Origin: Streptomyces sp. NBC_01476
GTDB lineage: Bacteria > Actinomycetota > Actinomycetes > Streptomycetales > Streptomycetaceae
Length of the DNA: 64,000 bases
Assembly (NCBI RefSeq): GCF_036227265.1
Contig: NZ_CP109446.1
Location: forward strand, 591,001 to 655,000
Reading direction: 5' to 3'
Positions 8,401-15,778 of this stretch are shown here, in pieces. The notes under the pieces are model-generated. The model was given only the letters and a program-made list of their open reading frames with translations. It had not been told where the DNA came from and did no database searches. The position numbers and the translations under genes were made by a program. Every line of letters starts with the position of its first letter. The stretch's first letter is position 1.

Positions 8401-9417
8401 TGCCTCGTCGATGACCTCCAGCACGCGTTCGGTGCCTGCCCTGGCCTGCTGCCAGACGGTGAGCAGGGTGGCGACCTGGCGGACCGGGGTGACGAAGGAG
8501 CCGAGGTAACTGGTGAAGGCGAGGAAGGTGCCGAGCGAGATCCGCCCGTGCAGCGCCAGCCAGCCGCCGAGTGCCAGCACCGCGACCTGGCCGAGCGCCG
8601 GCACCGCCTGAAGTGCCGGGTTGTAGCGGCTGGTGCAGCGCACCACCCGCAGCCGGGACGAGAAGAGTGTGCGGGCCCGCCGCTCCAGGCCGGCCAGTTC
8701 CCGCTGCTCCTGCCCGAAGCCCTTGACCACCCGCACACCGGTGACGGTGGCCTCGACGGTCGAGGCCACCTCGGCGGCCTCCTGCTGGGCGTGCCAGTTC
8801 GCCGGGAACAGGTCCCGGCGGCTGCGCAGGGCGATCAGCCACAGCAGCGGGCCGACCACGAGCGCCACCAGCGTCAGCAGCGGTGAGAGCACCGCCATGA
8901 AGACCAGCGAGATCAGGAACATCAGCGCGTTGCCTGTCATGTTCGGCAGGAACTGCAGCAGCGTCTGGATGAGGGTGATGTCGGAGATCGAGCGGCTGAC
9001 GATCTGTCCGGTCCGCAGGTTGTCCTGCTGGGCGCCGCCGAGCCGCAGCAGGGCGGCGAAGGCGTCGTTGCGCAGGTCGTACTGCACGCCGAGGGAGAGG
9101 CGGCCGGCCCGGTAGCGGCGGGTGAAACTGGCGCCGAAGCGCAGCGCGCCCAGGCAGGCGAGCAGCGCCGTCCAGGGCGCCAGGGAACCGGTGGTGCCGG
9201 CCGCCACGCCGTCCACGACGTGCCGCAGGACCAGGGGGAGGGTGGCGGTGGCAGTCGCCGCGAGCACCGCGCCGAGGAAGGCGGTGTACAGGTCGGCACG
9301 GTGCCGCAGACAGTAACCGCCGAGTCTGCGGACCCAGCCGGCCGTCGCCGCCACGGGCACGGCCGAGCCGGCCGCGGCGGCGGCCGGCTCGGGGGTTACA
9401 GGCTGACGGTCCGTCAC
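5491..9417 (-). CDS. Fused double ABC exporter (TMD-NBD-TMD-NBD)
   Basis: One 1308-residue chain contains two complete ABC exporter halves, usually separate subunits. The order is TMD1 (about 25-330), NBD1 (about 355-590), an Ala/Pro linker (about 592-715), TMD2 (about 720-1025) and NBD2 (about 1045-1290). NBD1 has Walker A GPAGSGKST (391-399), signature LSGGQ (495-499), Walker B VLVLDD with Asp520 where the catalytic Glu should be, and the H-loop at His551. NBD2 has Walker A GATGAGKST, altered signature LSAGQ (1187-1191), Walker B LLLDE (Glu1212) and His1243. The GTG start has GGAGG 4 nt upstream. Export of a drug, lipid or peptide is likely, but the substrate is unknown. Confidence 0.93.
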   Translation of the reverse strand: MTDRQPVTPEPAAAAAGSAVPVAATAGWVRRLGGYCLRHRADLYTAFLGAVLAATATATLPLVLRHVVDGVAAGTTGSLAPWTALLACLGALRFGASFTRRYRAGRLSLGVQYDLRNDAFAALLRLGGAQQDNLRTGQIVSRSISDITLIQTLLQFLPNMTGNALMFLISLVFMAVLSPLLTLVALVVGPLLWLIALRSRRDLFPANWHAQQEAAEVASTVEATVTGVRVVKGFGQEQRELAGLERRARTLFSSRLRVVRCTSRYNPALQAVPALGQVAVLALGGWLALHGRISLGTFLAFTSYLGSFVTPVRQVATLLTVWQQARAGTERVLEVIDEAPVITDVPDARELPPEPPALSWQDVTFGYGHAAPLLRGLSLDIAAGETVALIGPAGSGKSTAAALLPRFYDVPAGAVRVGGTDVRELRLASLRSRIGFVFEESLLLSDTVRANIAYGDPDASEQRIREAARIARADEFIENLPQGYDTVVGEQGLTLSGGQRQRVALARALLVDPAVLVLDDATSAIDARVESEIHTALREATRRPTTLIVAHRRSTLELADRIALLDGGRVVDTGTMDELRARSALFRSLLTAAEVPEPGDSPAPGDQPAAQDVPAAPAAAEPLPADEEDLVAAPAVTAALWRRPDTDGPGRQEGTTLRAAQMMATAAATAGRGRGPGGSVLGAAPPTPELLAALARMPLPAGDPDVPTEETRAADPHFGLGALIRPFRVALLLGLVLVALDALAQIMVPILVRQGVDDGVSRHSGSVLLIAAGAAAAVVATDWVISIAQLRTTGRTGERLLYTLRVKTYAQLQRLGLDYYERELGGRIMTRMTTDVDALSNFLQTGLITAVVSLLTVLGVLVTLLVIDAGLAVVLLCALPPLIGSTALFRHYSVPAYHEARERVSAVNANLQENVTAIRVTQAFRREERNARDFAVLAWGFRDSRLRAQRYMGTFFPFVEFLGTLSTAAVLVVGAGQVRSGTLTAGTLIAFLLYVDLFFSPIQQLSQVFDGYQQAVVGLGRLRTLMRTPTGTPVAEHPLPVEGLRGGIEFDQVSFGYTGTGGQEVLHGVDLRIAPGETVALVGATGAGKSTVMKLIARFYDPTSGAVRVDGHDLRELDLPGYRRRLGVVPQEAHLFSGTVRDAIAYGRPEASDAEVEAAAKAVGAHEMVAALPLGYLQPVGERGRSLSAGQRQLLALARAELVDPDVLLLDEATASLDLATESRVAAATDALTRRRTTLVVAHRLTTAARADRVVVIDHGTVVESGTHAGLLAAQGPYRKLWDAFRQTGGGATVDQLAADSAVTTAGG

Positions 9418-10179
9418 CGGGCCTCCGTGAGTGCGGTGCCGGCACGCCCGGCGCTGGTGGTGGGCCTAGCGAAGAGGCGGCCGGCGAGGCGGCTCAGCCG
9501 GCCGTGTGCGGGGGTACGGGGCGGAACCCCGACGCCGCCGCGGGCGCGTCCCAGGCCGGCGGCACAGCGCGGAACCCTGACGCTCCCGGGGTCGCGGTCG
9601 GGTCCGGGCATAGCGGGCGGAACCCTGATGCCGCTGGGGTCACGGCCGGGTCCGGCGGCACGGCGCGGAACCCCGGTGCTCCGGGGGTCGCCGCCCGGGC
9701 CGGGGGCCCGCCGGGGGGTGACGACGGCTCCGGCGCGGGGTCCGGCCGGGTTCTCGCCGGCGCCGGTCCGGACGGGCGGCGGGCAACTCCGCGGAAAGCG
9801 CTGTGCGTTCAGCGGGCCGTCCACGCGGACGTACGTACCCCGGTGGCCGATCTCCCGCACCTTGTGCCCGCCGGCGCGCCCGCCGCACCTCTCCTCCGCC
9901 CCGCCGTCCCGGCCCCGGGTGACCACCCCCACGGACTCGGCAGCCCGCGGACGGCGTTCCTGGTGCGGCCGCCTGCGGTCAGTCCTGCGGGTCATGGAGG
10001 TTTACCCCCTCGTCGGATCGCACGGCCGCGGAGTCTACGTCGGCAGCCTGTGCGTCACCCTCCGTGCGCGCGGCACCGGCACAGCCCTGGCGGTCAGCGG
10101 GCCGTGGTCAGCTCGGGACGAGGCAGCAGCGGCCGGCGACGCGGGCGCGAACGGGTCGGCGTACCGCAGGGCGGAGGGC
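9418..10179. other. 762-bp spacer without a convincing gene
   Basis: Between the ABC exporter start and the TetR stop, open frames exist on both strands. They are Arg/Pro/Gly-rich, match no family I recognise and lack good ribosome sites. The one structured element is a four-copy 48-bp repeat (9513-9704). The minus-strand frame at 9414-9995 ends by overlapping the exporter's GTG start, so it cannot be wholly excluded as a small upstream gene. The exporter promoter should lie in the right half of this spacer. Confidence 0.5.
9513..9704. repeat. Four tandem 48-bp repeats
   Basis: GCGGAACC-type cores recur at exactly 48-bp spacing (9523, 9571, 9619, 9667). A consensus unit is GGCACGGCGCGGAACCCTGA followed by a GCTCCGGGGGTCGC-like part and GGGTCCGGC. 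As 48 is divisible by three, every reading frame repeats as 16 residues. On the plus strand this reads GTARNPDAPGVAVGSG-like units; on the minus strand, RAAGPGRDPSGIRVPP-like units. Copies differ at about a quarter of positions, so the array is old or under weak selection. Confidence 0.8.
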
Positions 10180-10755
10180 TCAGGCCCTCACCCCGGCCGC
10201 GTCGATCAGCGCCGACGCCGTGACCACCGCCAGCCCCTCCAGCGTGTCCGCCTTGATGCCGGCCCTGGCACTCGCCCCGTCGTAGACCAGGACCAGCTGG
10301 CGGGCCAGGAGCCGCGGGTCGGCGGCCCCGCCGCGTTCGGCCTCGGTGCGGAAGAACTCCGCCATCTCCTCCTTGGCGCGGGCGGCGACGATGCTGGCCG
10401 CGTGCCCGGGGTCCTTCAGTTCGACCTGCGTGGCCAGGTACGGGCAGCCGCAGTAGTCCGCTTCGAGCGCGGCCTCCTCCAGGCGTTCGAAGACGTGCAG
10501 CATGCGGGCCCTGGGGCGCTCCGGGACGCCGGGCGGCGGCAGCAGCAGGGCGCTCAGCCGCGGCCCCTGCCGTTCCAGTGCCGCCGCGATCACCGCGTCC
10601 TTGCTCTCGAACAGCTGGTACATCGACCGCTTGGACACCCCGGCGGCCTTGCAGAGCGCGTCGATGCCGGTGCTGACGCCCTCGCGGTAGAAGAGCTCCG
10701 CCGCCGCGTCGAGCAGCCGGTCGCGGGAGGACGCCTTGGATGTCGTCGTGGTCAT
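10180..10755 (-). CDS. TetR/AcrR family transcriptional regulator
   Basis: The 191-residue protein has the TetR helix-turn-helix at about residues 10-56 (RDRLLDAAAELFYREGVSTG, then GVSKRSMYQLFESKDAVIAA). The C-terminal ligand domain includes ADYCGCPYLATQVEL. That Cys-rich segment (YCGCPY) is typical of a subgroup in which the same region is well conserved. It is divergent from an SDR gene, and two copies of a perfect palindrome lie between them, so it most likely represses that SDR and itself. The inducer is unknown. Confidence 0.93.
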   Translation of the reverse strand: MTTTTSKASSRDRLLDAAAELFYREGVSTGIDALCKAAGVSKRSMYQLFESKDAVIAAALERQGPRLSALLLPPPGVPERPRARMLHVFERLEEAALEADYCGCPYLATQVELKDPGHAASIVAARAKEEMAEFFRTEAERGGAADPRLLARQLVLVYDGASARAGIKADTLEGLAVVTASALIDAAGVRA

Positions 10756-10787
10756 ACCCCGACATTACCGCGCCGGGTCGACACCGG

Positions 10788-10826
10788 AAACCGATCGGTA
10801 TACGGTGTTGGAAACCGATCGGTTTT
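10788..10826. promoter_or_regulatory. Twin palindromic operators in the TetR/SDR divergent region
   Basis: ACCGATCGGT occurs at 10790-10799 and, extended to the perfect palindrome AAACCGATCGGTTT, at 10812-10825. Both are preceded by GGAA. Their centres are 24 bp apart, a little over two helical turns. The second site is about 35 bp before the SDR start, where a TetR dimer would block transcription. Their symmetry and position between a tetR-type gene and its divergent partner mark them as operators. Binding is inferred. Confidence 0.8.
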
Positions 10827-10860
10827 CACCGGTCGCCGAGAACCTCCGAAAGGCACCCTG

Positions 10861-11568
10861 ATGAAGATCAACGGCTCCGTCGCGCTCGTCACCGGCGGCA
10901 ACCGCGGTATCGGCGAGCAGTTCGTGAAGTCCCTCCTCGACGCGGGCGCCTCCAAGGTCTACGCCTCGGCCCGCGACCCCAAGAAGGTCAGCGTCCCCGG
11001 CGCCGTCCCGCTGCGGCTCGACATCACCGACCCCGAGTCGGTCCGGGCCGCCGCCGAGCAGGCCCAGGACGTCACCCTGCTGATCAACAACGCCGGCATC
11101 GACACCGGCGCCAGCACCGTCGCCGGCGACCTCGCCGACTTCCAGCGCGAGTTCGACACCCACGTCTTCGGCACCCTGCGGGTGAGCCGCGCCTTCGCCC
11201 CCGTCCTGGCCCGCAACGGCGGCGGCGGGATCCTCAATGTGCTCTCCGTCCTGTCCTGGTACGCCGCACCGAACAGCGGCGGCTACAGCGCGGCCAAGGC
11301 CGCCGAGTGGTCGCTCACCAACTCCCTGCGCCTGTCCCTGGCCGATCAGGGCACCCAGGTCACCGGCCTGCACGTCGGCTATGTCGACACCGACCTGGCC
11401 GCCCACGTCGACGCGCCGAAGAACGACCCTGCCGATGTCGTCGCCGCGGCCCTCGAAGGCTTGGAGGCGGGCCTCCACGAGGTCCTCGCCGACGACCTCA
11501 GCAGGCGCGTCAAGGCCGCCCTCGCCGCCGGGCCGGAAGTCCTCTACCCCCAGATCGCCGGCCACTGA
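10861..11568 (+). CDS. SDR family oxidoreductase
   Basis: This is a 235-residue classical short-chain dehydrogenase/reductase. The nucleotide-binding TGGNRGIGEQF is at about residues 12-22, NNAGI follows, then the catalytic Ser in the LSVLSWYAAP region, and YSAAKAA (YxxxK) after it. The residue after beta-2 is in SARDPKK, which favours NADP. The gene is divergent from the TetR regulator and probably induced by that regulator's ligand. The ATG follows GAAAGGCACC. The substrate is not visible. Confidence 0.93.
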   Translation: MKINGSVALVTGGNRGIGEQFVKSLLDAGASKVYASARDPKKVSVPGAVPLRLDITDPESVRAAAEQAQDVTLLINNAGIDTGASTVAGDLADFQREFDTHVFGTLRVSRAFAPVLARNGGGGILNVLSVLSWYAAPNSGGYSAAKAAEWSLTNSLRLSLADQGTQVTGLHVGYVDTDLAAHVDAPKNDPADVVAAALEGLEAGLHEVLADDLSRRVKAALAAGPEVLYPQIAGH

Positions 11569-11642
11569 CCAGCCCCGGCCCGCCTCCGGCAGCCGGACGC
11601 GCAGCCCGGGCGGAGACACACCGGCCGTGCTGTACTGGCTGA

Positions 11643-12569
11643 GTGGATCACAAGCACGGCCATGTCGCGCGCGCCGCGCGGTCCGCCGACGCGGACCCCG
11701 GCGGCGCGCGCGCCCGTACGGCCGACGAGGTACGCCGCAGGGTCCGGCTCATGATCGACATCACCGCCCGGTCCGGTCAGTACCGCAGAGGGCTGGTGAA
11801 GGCGGCCGAGCGGCTCAGCCCGGAGGAGGCGGTGGTCATCGACGACCTGGAGAGACACGGTCTCCAGGTGCCGCAGCTGCACGACGTCCTGTGCGGAGGA
11901 CATGTGCTGGTGGACGACCCCCAGCTGTACGAGGACTGGCAGTTCCCGAAGATCAGCCACGCCCGGTTGTCCAGCCACCACCACAACATCGACAAGAAGC
12001 TCTACCCCGACTACGGAATGCGCGGCCAGGTGGTGCGGGAGAAGCTCCACGGGCGCACCGAGCAGGGCACCTGGGTGCAGATGGAGAAGACCCCGGCCGC
12101 CTTCGGCAAGCGCAAGCTGCCCAGCCTCAGCGACGTCCGGCACCTCATGGACTATGTGGTGTACCGGATCACCCGCAGCAATGTGGGTCCGTGGGGACTG
12201 TCGCGGATGACCGAACGCCGCCCGATGTACCTCTCGCCGAACCTGGCCGTCCCCACCACCCTGACTCCTCCCGTCGCCCGCTCGCTGACCCAGGCGCTGC
12301 GCCGGATCGAGGAGGACGACGACACGACCGCCGCGTCCCAGGACCTGGCCGCCCGCTTCCCGCCTCCGGACCGCCAGGACCTGGCCGGTGAGCTGGGCCA
12401 GGCGCTGTCCGGGAGGTCGGGGCGCGGGGTGTTCGGCAGTTCCGAGGTATGGGTCACCGAGATGCCGTCACGGATCGCGGCCGGGGTGCTCGGTGCGCCC
12501 TGTCCGGCGCCTGGCACGGACGGATGGCGCGTAGGCGGTGGCGGACACGGCCTGGGAGGTTCCTCGTGA
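11643..12569 (+). CDS. Hypothetical protein, coupled to the next gene
   Basis: I do not recognise this 308-residue family. The N-terminus is disordered, and residues about 30-215 look folded. A striking stretch is SSHHHNIDKKLYPDYGMRG, followed by HGRTEQGTWVQMEKTP, RHLMDYVVYRI and RRPMYLSPN. The C-terminal 60 residues are Gly/Ser-rich. No signal peptide or membrane helix is present. The His cluster and conserved-looking acidic and aromatic residues could be a metal or nucleic-acid site, but this is a guess. The start is a GTG with weak support. Its stop overlaps the next start (GTGA), so the two genes are translationally coupled. Confidence 0.6.
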   Translation: MDHKHGHVARAARSADADPGGARARTADEVRRRVRLMIDITARSGQYRRGLVKAAERLSPEEAVVIDDLERHGLQVPQLHDVLCGGHVLVDDPQLYEDWQFPKISHARLSSHHHNIDKKLYPDYGMRGQVVREKLHGRTEQGTWVQMEKTPAAFGKRKLPSLSDVRHLMDYVVYRITRSNVGPWGLSRMTERRPMYLSPNLAVPTTLTPPVARSLTQALRRIEEDDDTTAASQDLAARFPPPDRQDLAGELGQALSGRSGRGVFGSSEVWVTEMPSRIAAGVLGAPCPAPGTDGWRVGGGGHGLGGSS

Positions 12570-13318
12570 GCGACGATCAGCACGGCGTGCCGGCACCGGG
12601 TCCCGGCGAGGCGTCCGTCCCGGCCGGGCTCGTCGCGTCCGTGGTGGAACTGGTGAACACCGGGCCGGTGCTGCTCGGCGCCTACACCATCGCCGAACTC
12701 ACCGTCGTGGACGCGATCGTGGACTTCCTGGAGGCCCGTCCGTCGGACGAGGTCCTCGCCGAGGCGGTCCGTTCACTGGCGGCCCGCCAGCTGCTGCTGG
12801 CCGGCTCCTCGGGCGACCAGGTCCAGGTCCGGGGAGACCTCGGCATCGCGGTGGCGCTCCAGCAGCGGGCCCGGACGGTGCTCGACGCCCGCGCGACCGG
12901 AACGGTCCCCGGGGAGCCGTGGCGGATCCTGCTGCTTCCGCAGCCCGAGCGGATCGCCCTGATGGTCCGTATCGACGCACTCGGCGTCCACCAGATCGGC
13001 CTGCACACACTCGACGACGCCCTGGACATCCTCACCGAATGGCTCCCCCGGGGGCCGTCGGCCGACGCCGGACGGGCCCCGGACGTGGACACCGTGCTCA
13101 CCGCGGCGGAGCGGTCCGCGCTGGTGACCGTCACCCACTACACCGCCGAGGGCTCGGCGGAGGTCGCCGGCGAGAGCACCGACCTGGTGCTCGCCCGCCA
13201 CGACGGCCGTCTGCACACCCTGGTCCGGGACCCGCAGGACCCGGACCAGCTGGTGCCCGGCCGCACCGAAGGCAGGGACGGCGTCCACGACCGGCTGGCC
13301 GGACTGCTCGGGGCCTGA
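12566..13318 (+). CDS. Hypothetical protein, coupled to the previous gene
   Basis: This 250-residue protein is acidic, soluble and rich in Leu, Ala and Val. It has two alpha/beta-looking halves: an N-terminal helical part (VVELVNTGPVLLGAYTIAEL) and a middle with LLPQPERIALMVRIDALGVH. I cannot place it in a family. The GTG at 12566 overlaps the previous stop and has a GGAGG ribosome site 4 nt upstream, clearly better than any other start. Coupling suggests equimolar production of two partners, for example a complex or an effector and its binding protein, but neither role is shown. Confidence 0.65.
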   Translation: MSDDQHGVPAPGPGEASVPAGLVASVVELVNTGPVLLGAYTIAELTVVDAIVDFLEARPSDEVLAEAVRSLAARQLLLAGSSGDQVQVRGDLGIAVALQQRARTVLDARATGTVPGEPWRILLLPQPERIALMVRIDALGVHQIGLHTLDDALDILTEWLPRGPSADAGRAPDVDTVLTAAERSALVTVTHYTAEGSAEVAGESTDLVLARHDGRLHTLVRDPQDPDQLVPGRTEGRDGVHDRLAGLLGA

Positions 13319-13321
13319 GGC

Positions 13322-13366
13322 CGGCCGGTCACCCTTCCGCCGTACCACCGGCCGCCCCCCGGGGGG
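13322..13366. terminator. Bidirectional hairpin between convergent genes
   Basis: CGGCCGGT (13322-13329) pairs with ACCGGCCG (13347-13354). The perfect 12-bp palindrome CCCCCCGGGGGG (13355-13366) follows at once and abuts the stop of the minus-strand flavoprotein gene. There is no T-run, as is common for streptomycete terminators. Confidence 0.6.
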
Positions 13367-13368
13367 TG

Positions 13369-14799
13369 TCAGCCCCGGTACGTCTCCAGCAGGCGCAGCC
13401 AGATCTCGCTGATCGTCGGGTACGAGGGCACGGCGTGCCAGAGCCGTTCCACCGGGACCTCGCCGGTCACCGCGATCGTCGCCGAGTGCAGCAGTTCGCC
13501 GACACCGGGGCCGGCGAAAGTGACACCGATCAGGTGCCCGCGGTCGAGGTCCACGACCATCCGGGCCTTGCCGCGGTACCCGTCGCCGTACAGGCTCGCG
13601 CCGGAGACATCGGCGATGTCGTAGTCCACCACCTGGATACGGCGGCCGGCCCGTTCGGCCTCCTGTGCGGTGAGGCCGACGGCGCCGACCTCGGGGTCGG
13701 TGAAGACCACCTGCGGCACGGCGGCGGTGTCGGCGGTTGCCGCGTGCGGGCCCCAGGGCCGGTCGTCCAGCGGTTCGCCCTTGGCCCGGGCGGCGATGAC
13801 CGCGCCCGCGATCCGGCCCTGGTACTTGCCCTGGTGCGTCATGAGCGCGCGGTGGTTGGCGTCGCCGACCGCGTACAGCCAGCCGTCCTCGACACCGGTC
13901 ACCCGCAGGGTGTCGTCGACCGTCAGCCAGTCGCCGGGGGTCAGCCCCACCGTTTCGAGGCCCACGTCGCGGGTGCGCGGGGTGCGGCCGGTGGCGAAGA
14001 GGATCTCGTCGGCGGTCAGTTCGCCGCCGTCGTCGAGGCCGACCAGCACCTGCCCGTTCTCGCGGATCGCCGACACCACCGACACCCCGAAGCGCACGTC
14101 GGCCCCGGCCTCGCGCAGCCCGTCGGCGACCAGTTCTCCCGCGAACGGCTCCATCTTCGACAGCAGCGCGCTCCCCCGCACCAGCACGGTCACCTGCGCG
14201 CCGAGCGCCTGCCAGGCGGTCGCCATCTCGACCGCGACCACCCCGCCGCCGACCACCACCAGGCGCCCGGGGACCTCCTTGGCGCTGGTGGCCTCCCGGC
14301 TGGTCCACGGCCGCACGTCGGCCAGTCCCGGCAGCTCGGGCAGCGCCGCGTCGGTGCCGGTGCAGACGGCGACCGCGTGCCGGGCGGTGAGCGTCACGCT
14401 GCCGCCGTCCGGAGTCGCCACCGTCACGGTGCGGGGGCCGTCGAGCCTGCCGTGGCCGCGCACCAGGTCGACGTGCACCGACTCCAGCCAGCCCACCTGG
14501 CCGTCGTCCTTCCAGTGCGAGGTGAACGCGTCGCGCCGGGAGAGCACTTCGGGCGCGTCCAGCGGCCCGGCCACCGCGTCGCTCAGCCCGGGCAGCCGGC
14601 GGGCCTCGGCCCTGGCCACCACCGGCCGCAGCAGTGCCTTGCTCGGCATGCACGCCCAGTACGAGCACTCGCCGCCGACGAGTTCGCTCTCCACGATCAC
14701 CGTGCTGAGCCCGGCGGCCCGGGTGCGGTCGGCGACGTTCTCGCCCACCGGTCCCGCTCCGATGACCACCACGTCGTAGGTGCGGGCGGCGTCGCTCAT
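13369..14799 (-). CDS. FAD-dependent pyridine nucleotide-disulfide oxidoreductase (dihydrolipoyl dehydrogenase-like)
   Basis: This 476-residue flavoprotein has an FAD-binding GAGPVGE near residue 14. Its redox-active CX4C is GGECSYWACMPSK (Cys45, Cys50), matching the GGTCLNVGCIPSK motif of lipoamide dehydrogenase and mercuric reductase. The NAD(P)-binding GGGVVAVEMA, the second FAD motif ATGRTPRTRDVGL and VGDAN follow, then a dimerisation domain. The usual C-terminal HxxxxE pair is not clear (WHAVPSYPTISE is the likely equivalent), so the natural disulfide partner is uncertain. The ATG at 14799 has AGGGAG 6 nt upstream. The gene stands alone and divergent from a phosphatase. Confidence 0.9.
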   Translation of the reverse strand: MSDAARTYDVVVIGAGPVGENVADRTRAAGLSTVIVESELVGGECSYWACMPSKALLRPVVARAEARRLPGLSDAVAGPLDAPEVLSRRDAFTSHWKDDGQVGWLESVHVDLVRGHGRLDGPRTVTVATPDGGSVTLTARHAVAVCTGTDAALPELPGLADVRPWTSREATSAKEVPGRLVVVGGGVVAVEMATAWQALGAQVTVLVRGSALLSKMEPFAGELVADGLREAGADVRFGVSVVSAIRENGQVLVGLDDGGELTADEILFATGRTPRTRDVGLETVGLTPGDWLTVDDTLRVTGVEDGWLYAVGDANHRALMTHQGKYQGRIAGAVIAARAKGEPLDDRPWGPHAATADTAAVPQVVFTDPEVGAVGLTAQEAERAGRRIQVVDYDIADVSGASLYGDGYRGKARMVVDLDRGHLIGVTFAGPGVGELLHSATIAVTGEVPVERLWHAVPSYPTISEIWLRLLETYRG

Positions 14800-15027
14800 A
14801 TGGGCTCCCTGTGCTGCTGTGTCGCTGTCCGGCGGCCTGCTGCCCCGACCGGTGTGTGCGGCGCCATCGTAACGAGGCCGCCGCGGGGGAAGCCTTTCCT
14901 GCGTTCCCCCGTTCCCTTCCCGTAAGGAAGTCGGCGGTGGCCCGTCATCCGCTCCAGGTGATGGGCGGGGACCGGCCACGTATGATCAAGATCGGGGCGC
15001 CGAGGGGCGTCACGGGAGGTGTGCTCG

Positions 15028-15624
15028 ATGGGCGAGCTTGTTCTGATCCGGCACGGAGAGACCGAGTGGACCCTCTCCGGGCAGCACACCAGCTACACCG
15101 ACCTCCCGCTGACCCCCAGGGGTGAGGACCAGGCCCGTTCGCTGGCCCCGCTGCTGGCCTCCCGGCACATCGGATGCGTACTGACCAGTCCGATGGAGCG
15201 GGCCCGGCAGACCGCGAAGCTGGCCGGCCTCGACCAGGCCCAGGTGGACCCCAACCTGCGGGAGTGGGACTACGGCGGCTACGAGGGCGTCACCACCCGC
15301 GAGATCCACCGCACCCGCCCGCACTGGGACCAGTGGACCGAAGGCGTGATCCCGGGCCCCGAGGGGCACCCGGGCGAGAGCGCCGAGGACGTCGGCGACC
15401 GGGCGGACCGGGTACTGGCCCGGGTCGACGCGGCCTTCGCCGACGGCGACGGCGGCGATGTGGTGCTCGTCGCGCACGCCCACTTCCTGCGGGTCCTCAC
15501 CGCCCGCCGCCTGGGTCTGCCGGCCTCCGACGGCGCGCTCTTCCAGCTGTCGACGGGTACGGTCAGCCGGCTCGGCCTTGAGCACGGACGCCATGTGCTG
15601 ACCGCCTGGAACCGCCAGCCCTGA
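15028..15624 (+). CDS. Histidine phosphatase family protein
   Basis: The 198-residue protein has the phosphoglycerate-mutase-like RHG signature at residues 8-10 (LVLIRHGETEW), where the His is phosphorylated. The second catalytic His lies in VLVAHAHFLRVL. Other motifs fit (TDLPLTPRGEDQA; SPMERARQTA; EWDYGGYEG). The compact size favours a small-molecule phosphatase over a true mutase. The ATG at 15028 follows a GGGAGGT ribosome site. A TATGAT hexamer at 14981-14986 is a possible -10 element. Confidence 0.92.
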   Translation: MGELVLIRHGETEWTLSGQHTSYTDLPLTPRGEDQARSLAPLLASRHIGCVLTSPMERARQTAKLAGLDQAQVDPNLREWDYGGYEGVTTREIHRTRPHWDQWTEGVIPGPEGHPGESAEDVGDRADRVLARVDAAFADGDGGDVVLVAHAHFLRVLTARRLGLPASDGALFQLSTGTVSRLGLEHGRHVLTAWNRQP

Positions 15625-15778
15625 GCGGCCCGCCGCGCCGCCCGCGGCAGGCGCCGGTTCGCCCGTACGGCCCCCGTGACCGGGCGGAGCGGCCCGGGGC
15701 GCGAAGACTGGGAAGAGGGGCACGCCCTGCCGCCCCCGCCCCCTTCCGCTCTTCCCGCTTCAGCAGAGGACTCCGGCC

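Noticed and set aside
5614..8886. 1090-residue plus-strand open frame under the ABC exporter
   Set aside because: It is antisense to a gene with all ABC motifs and has an unnatural His/Gly/Arg-rich composition.
9414..9995. 193-residue minus-strand frame whose stop overlaps the exporter start
   Set aside because: It has no family match, is Arg/Pro/Gly-rich and mostly covers the 48-bp repeats. The exporter has its own GGAGG site. It stays a weak possibility.
9504..10223. 239-residue plus-strand frame over the 48-bp repeats
   Set aside because: It overlaps the TetR gene end, has no ribosome site and no family; the repeat explains its length.
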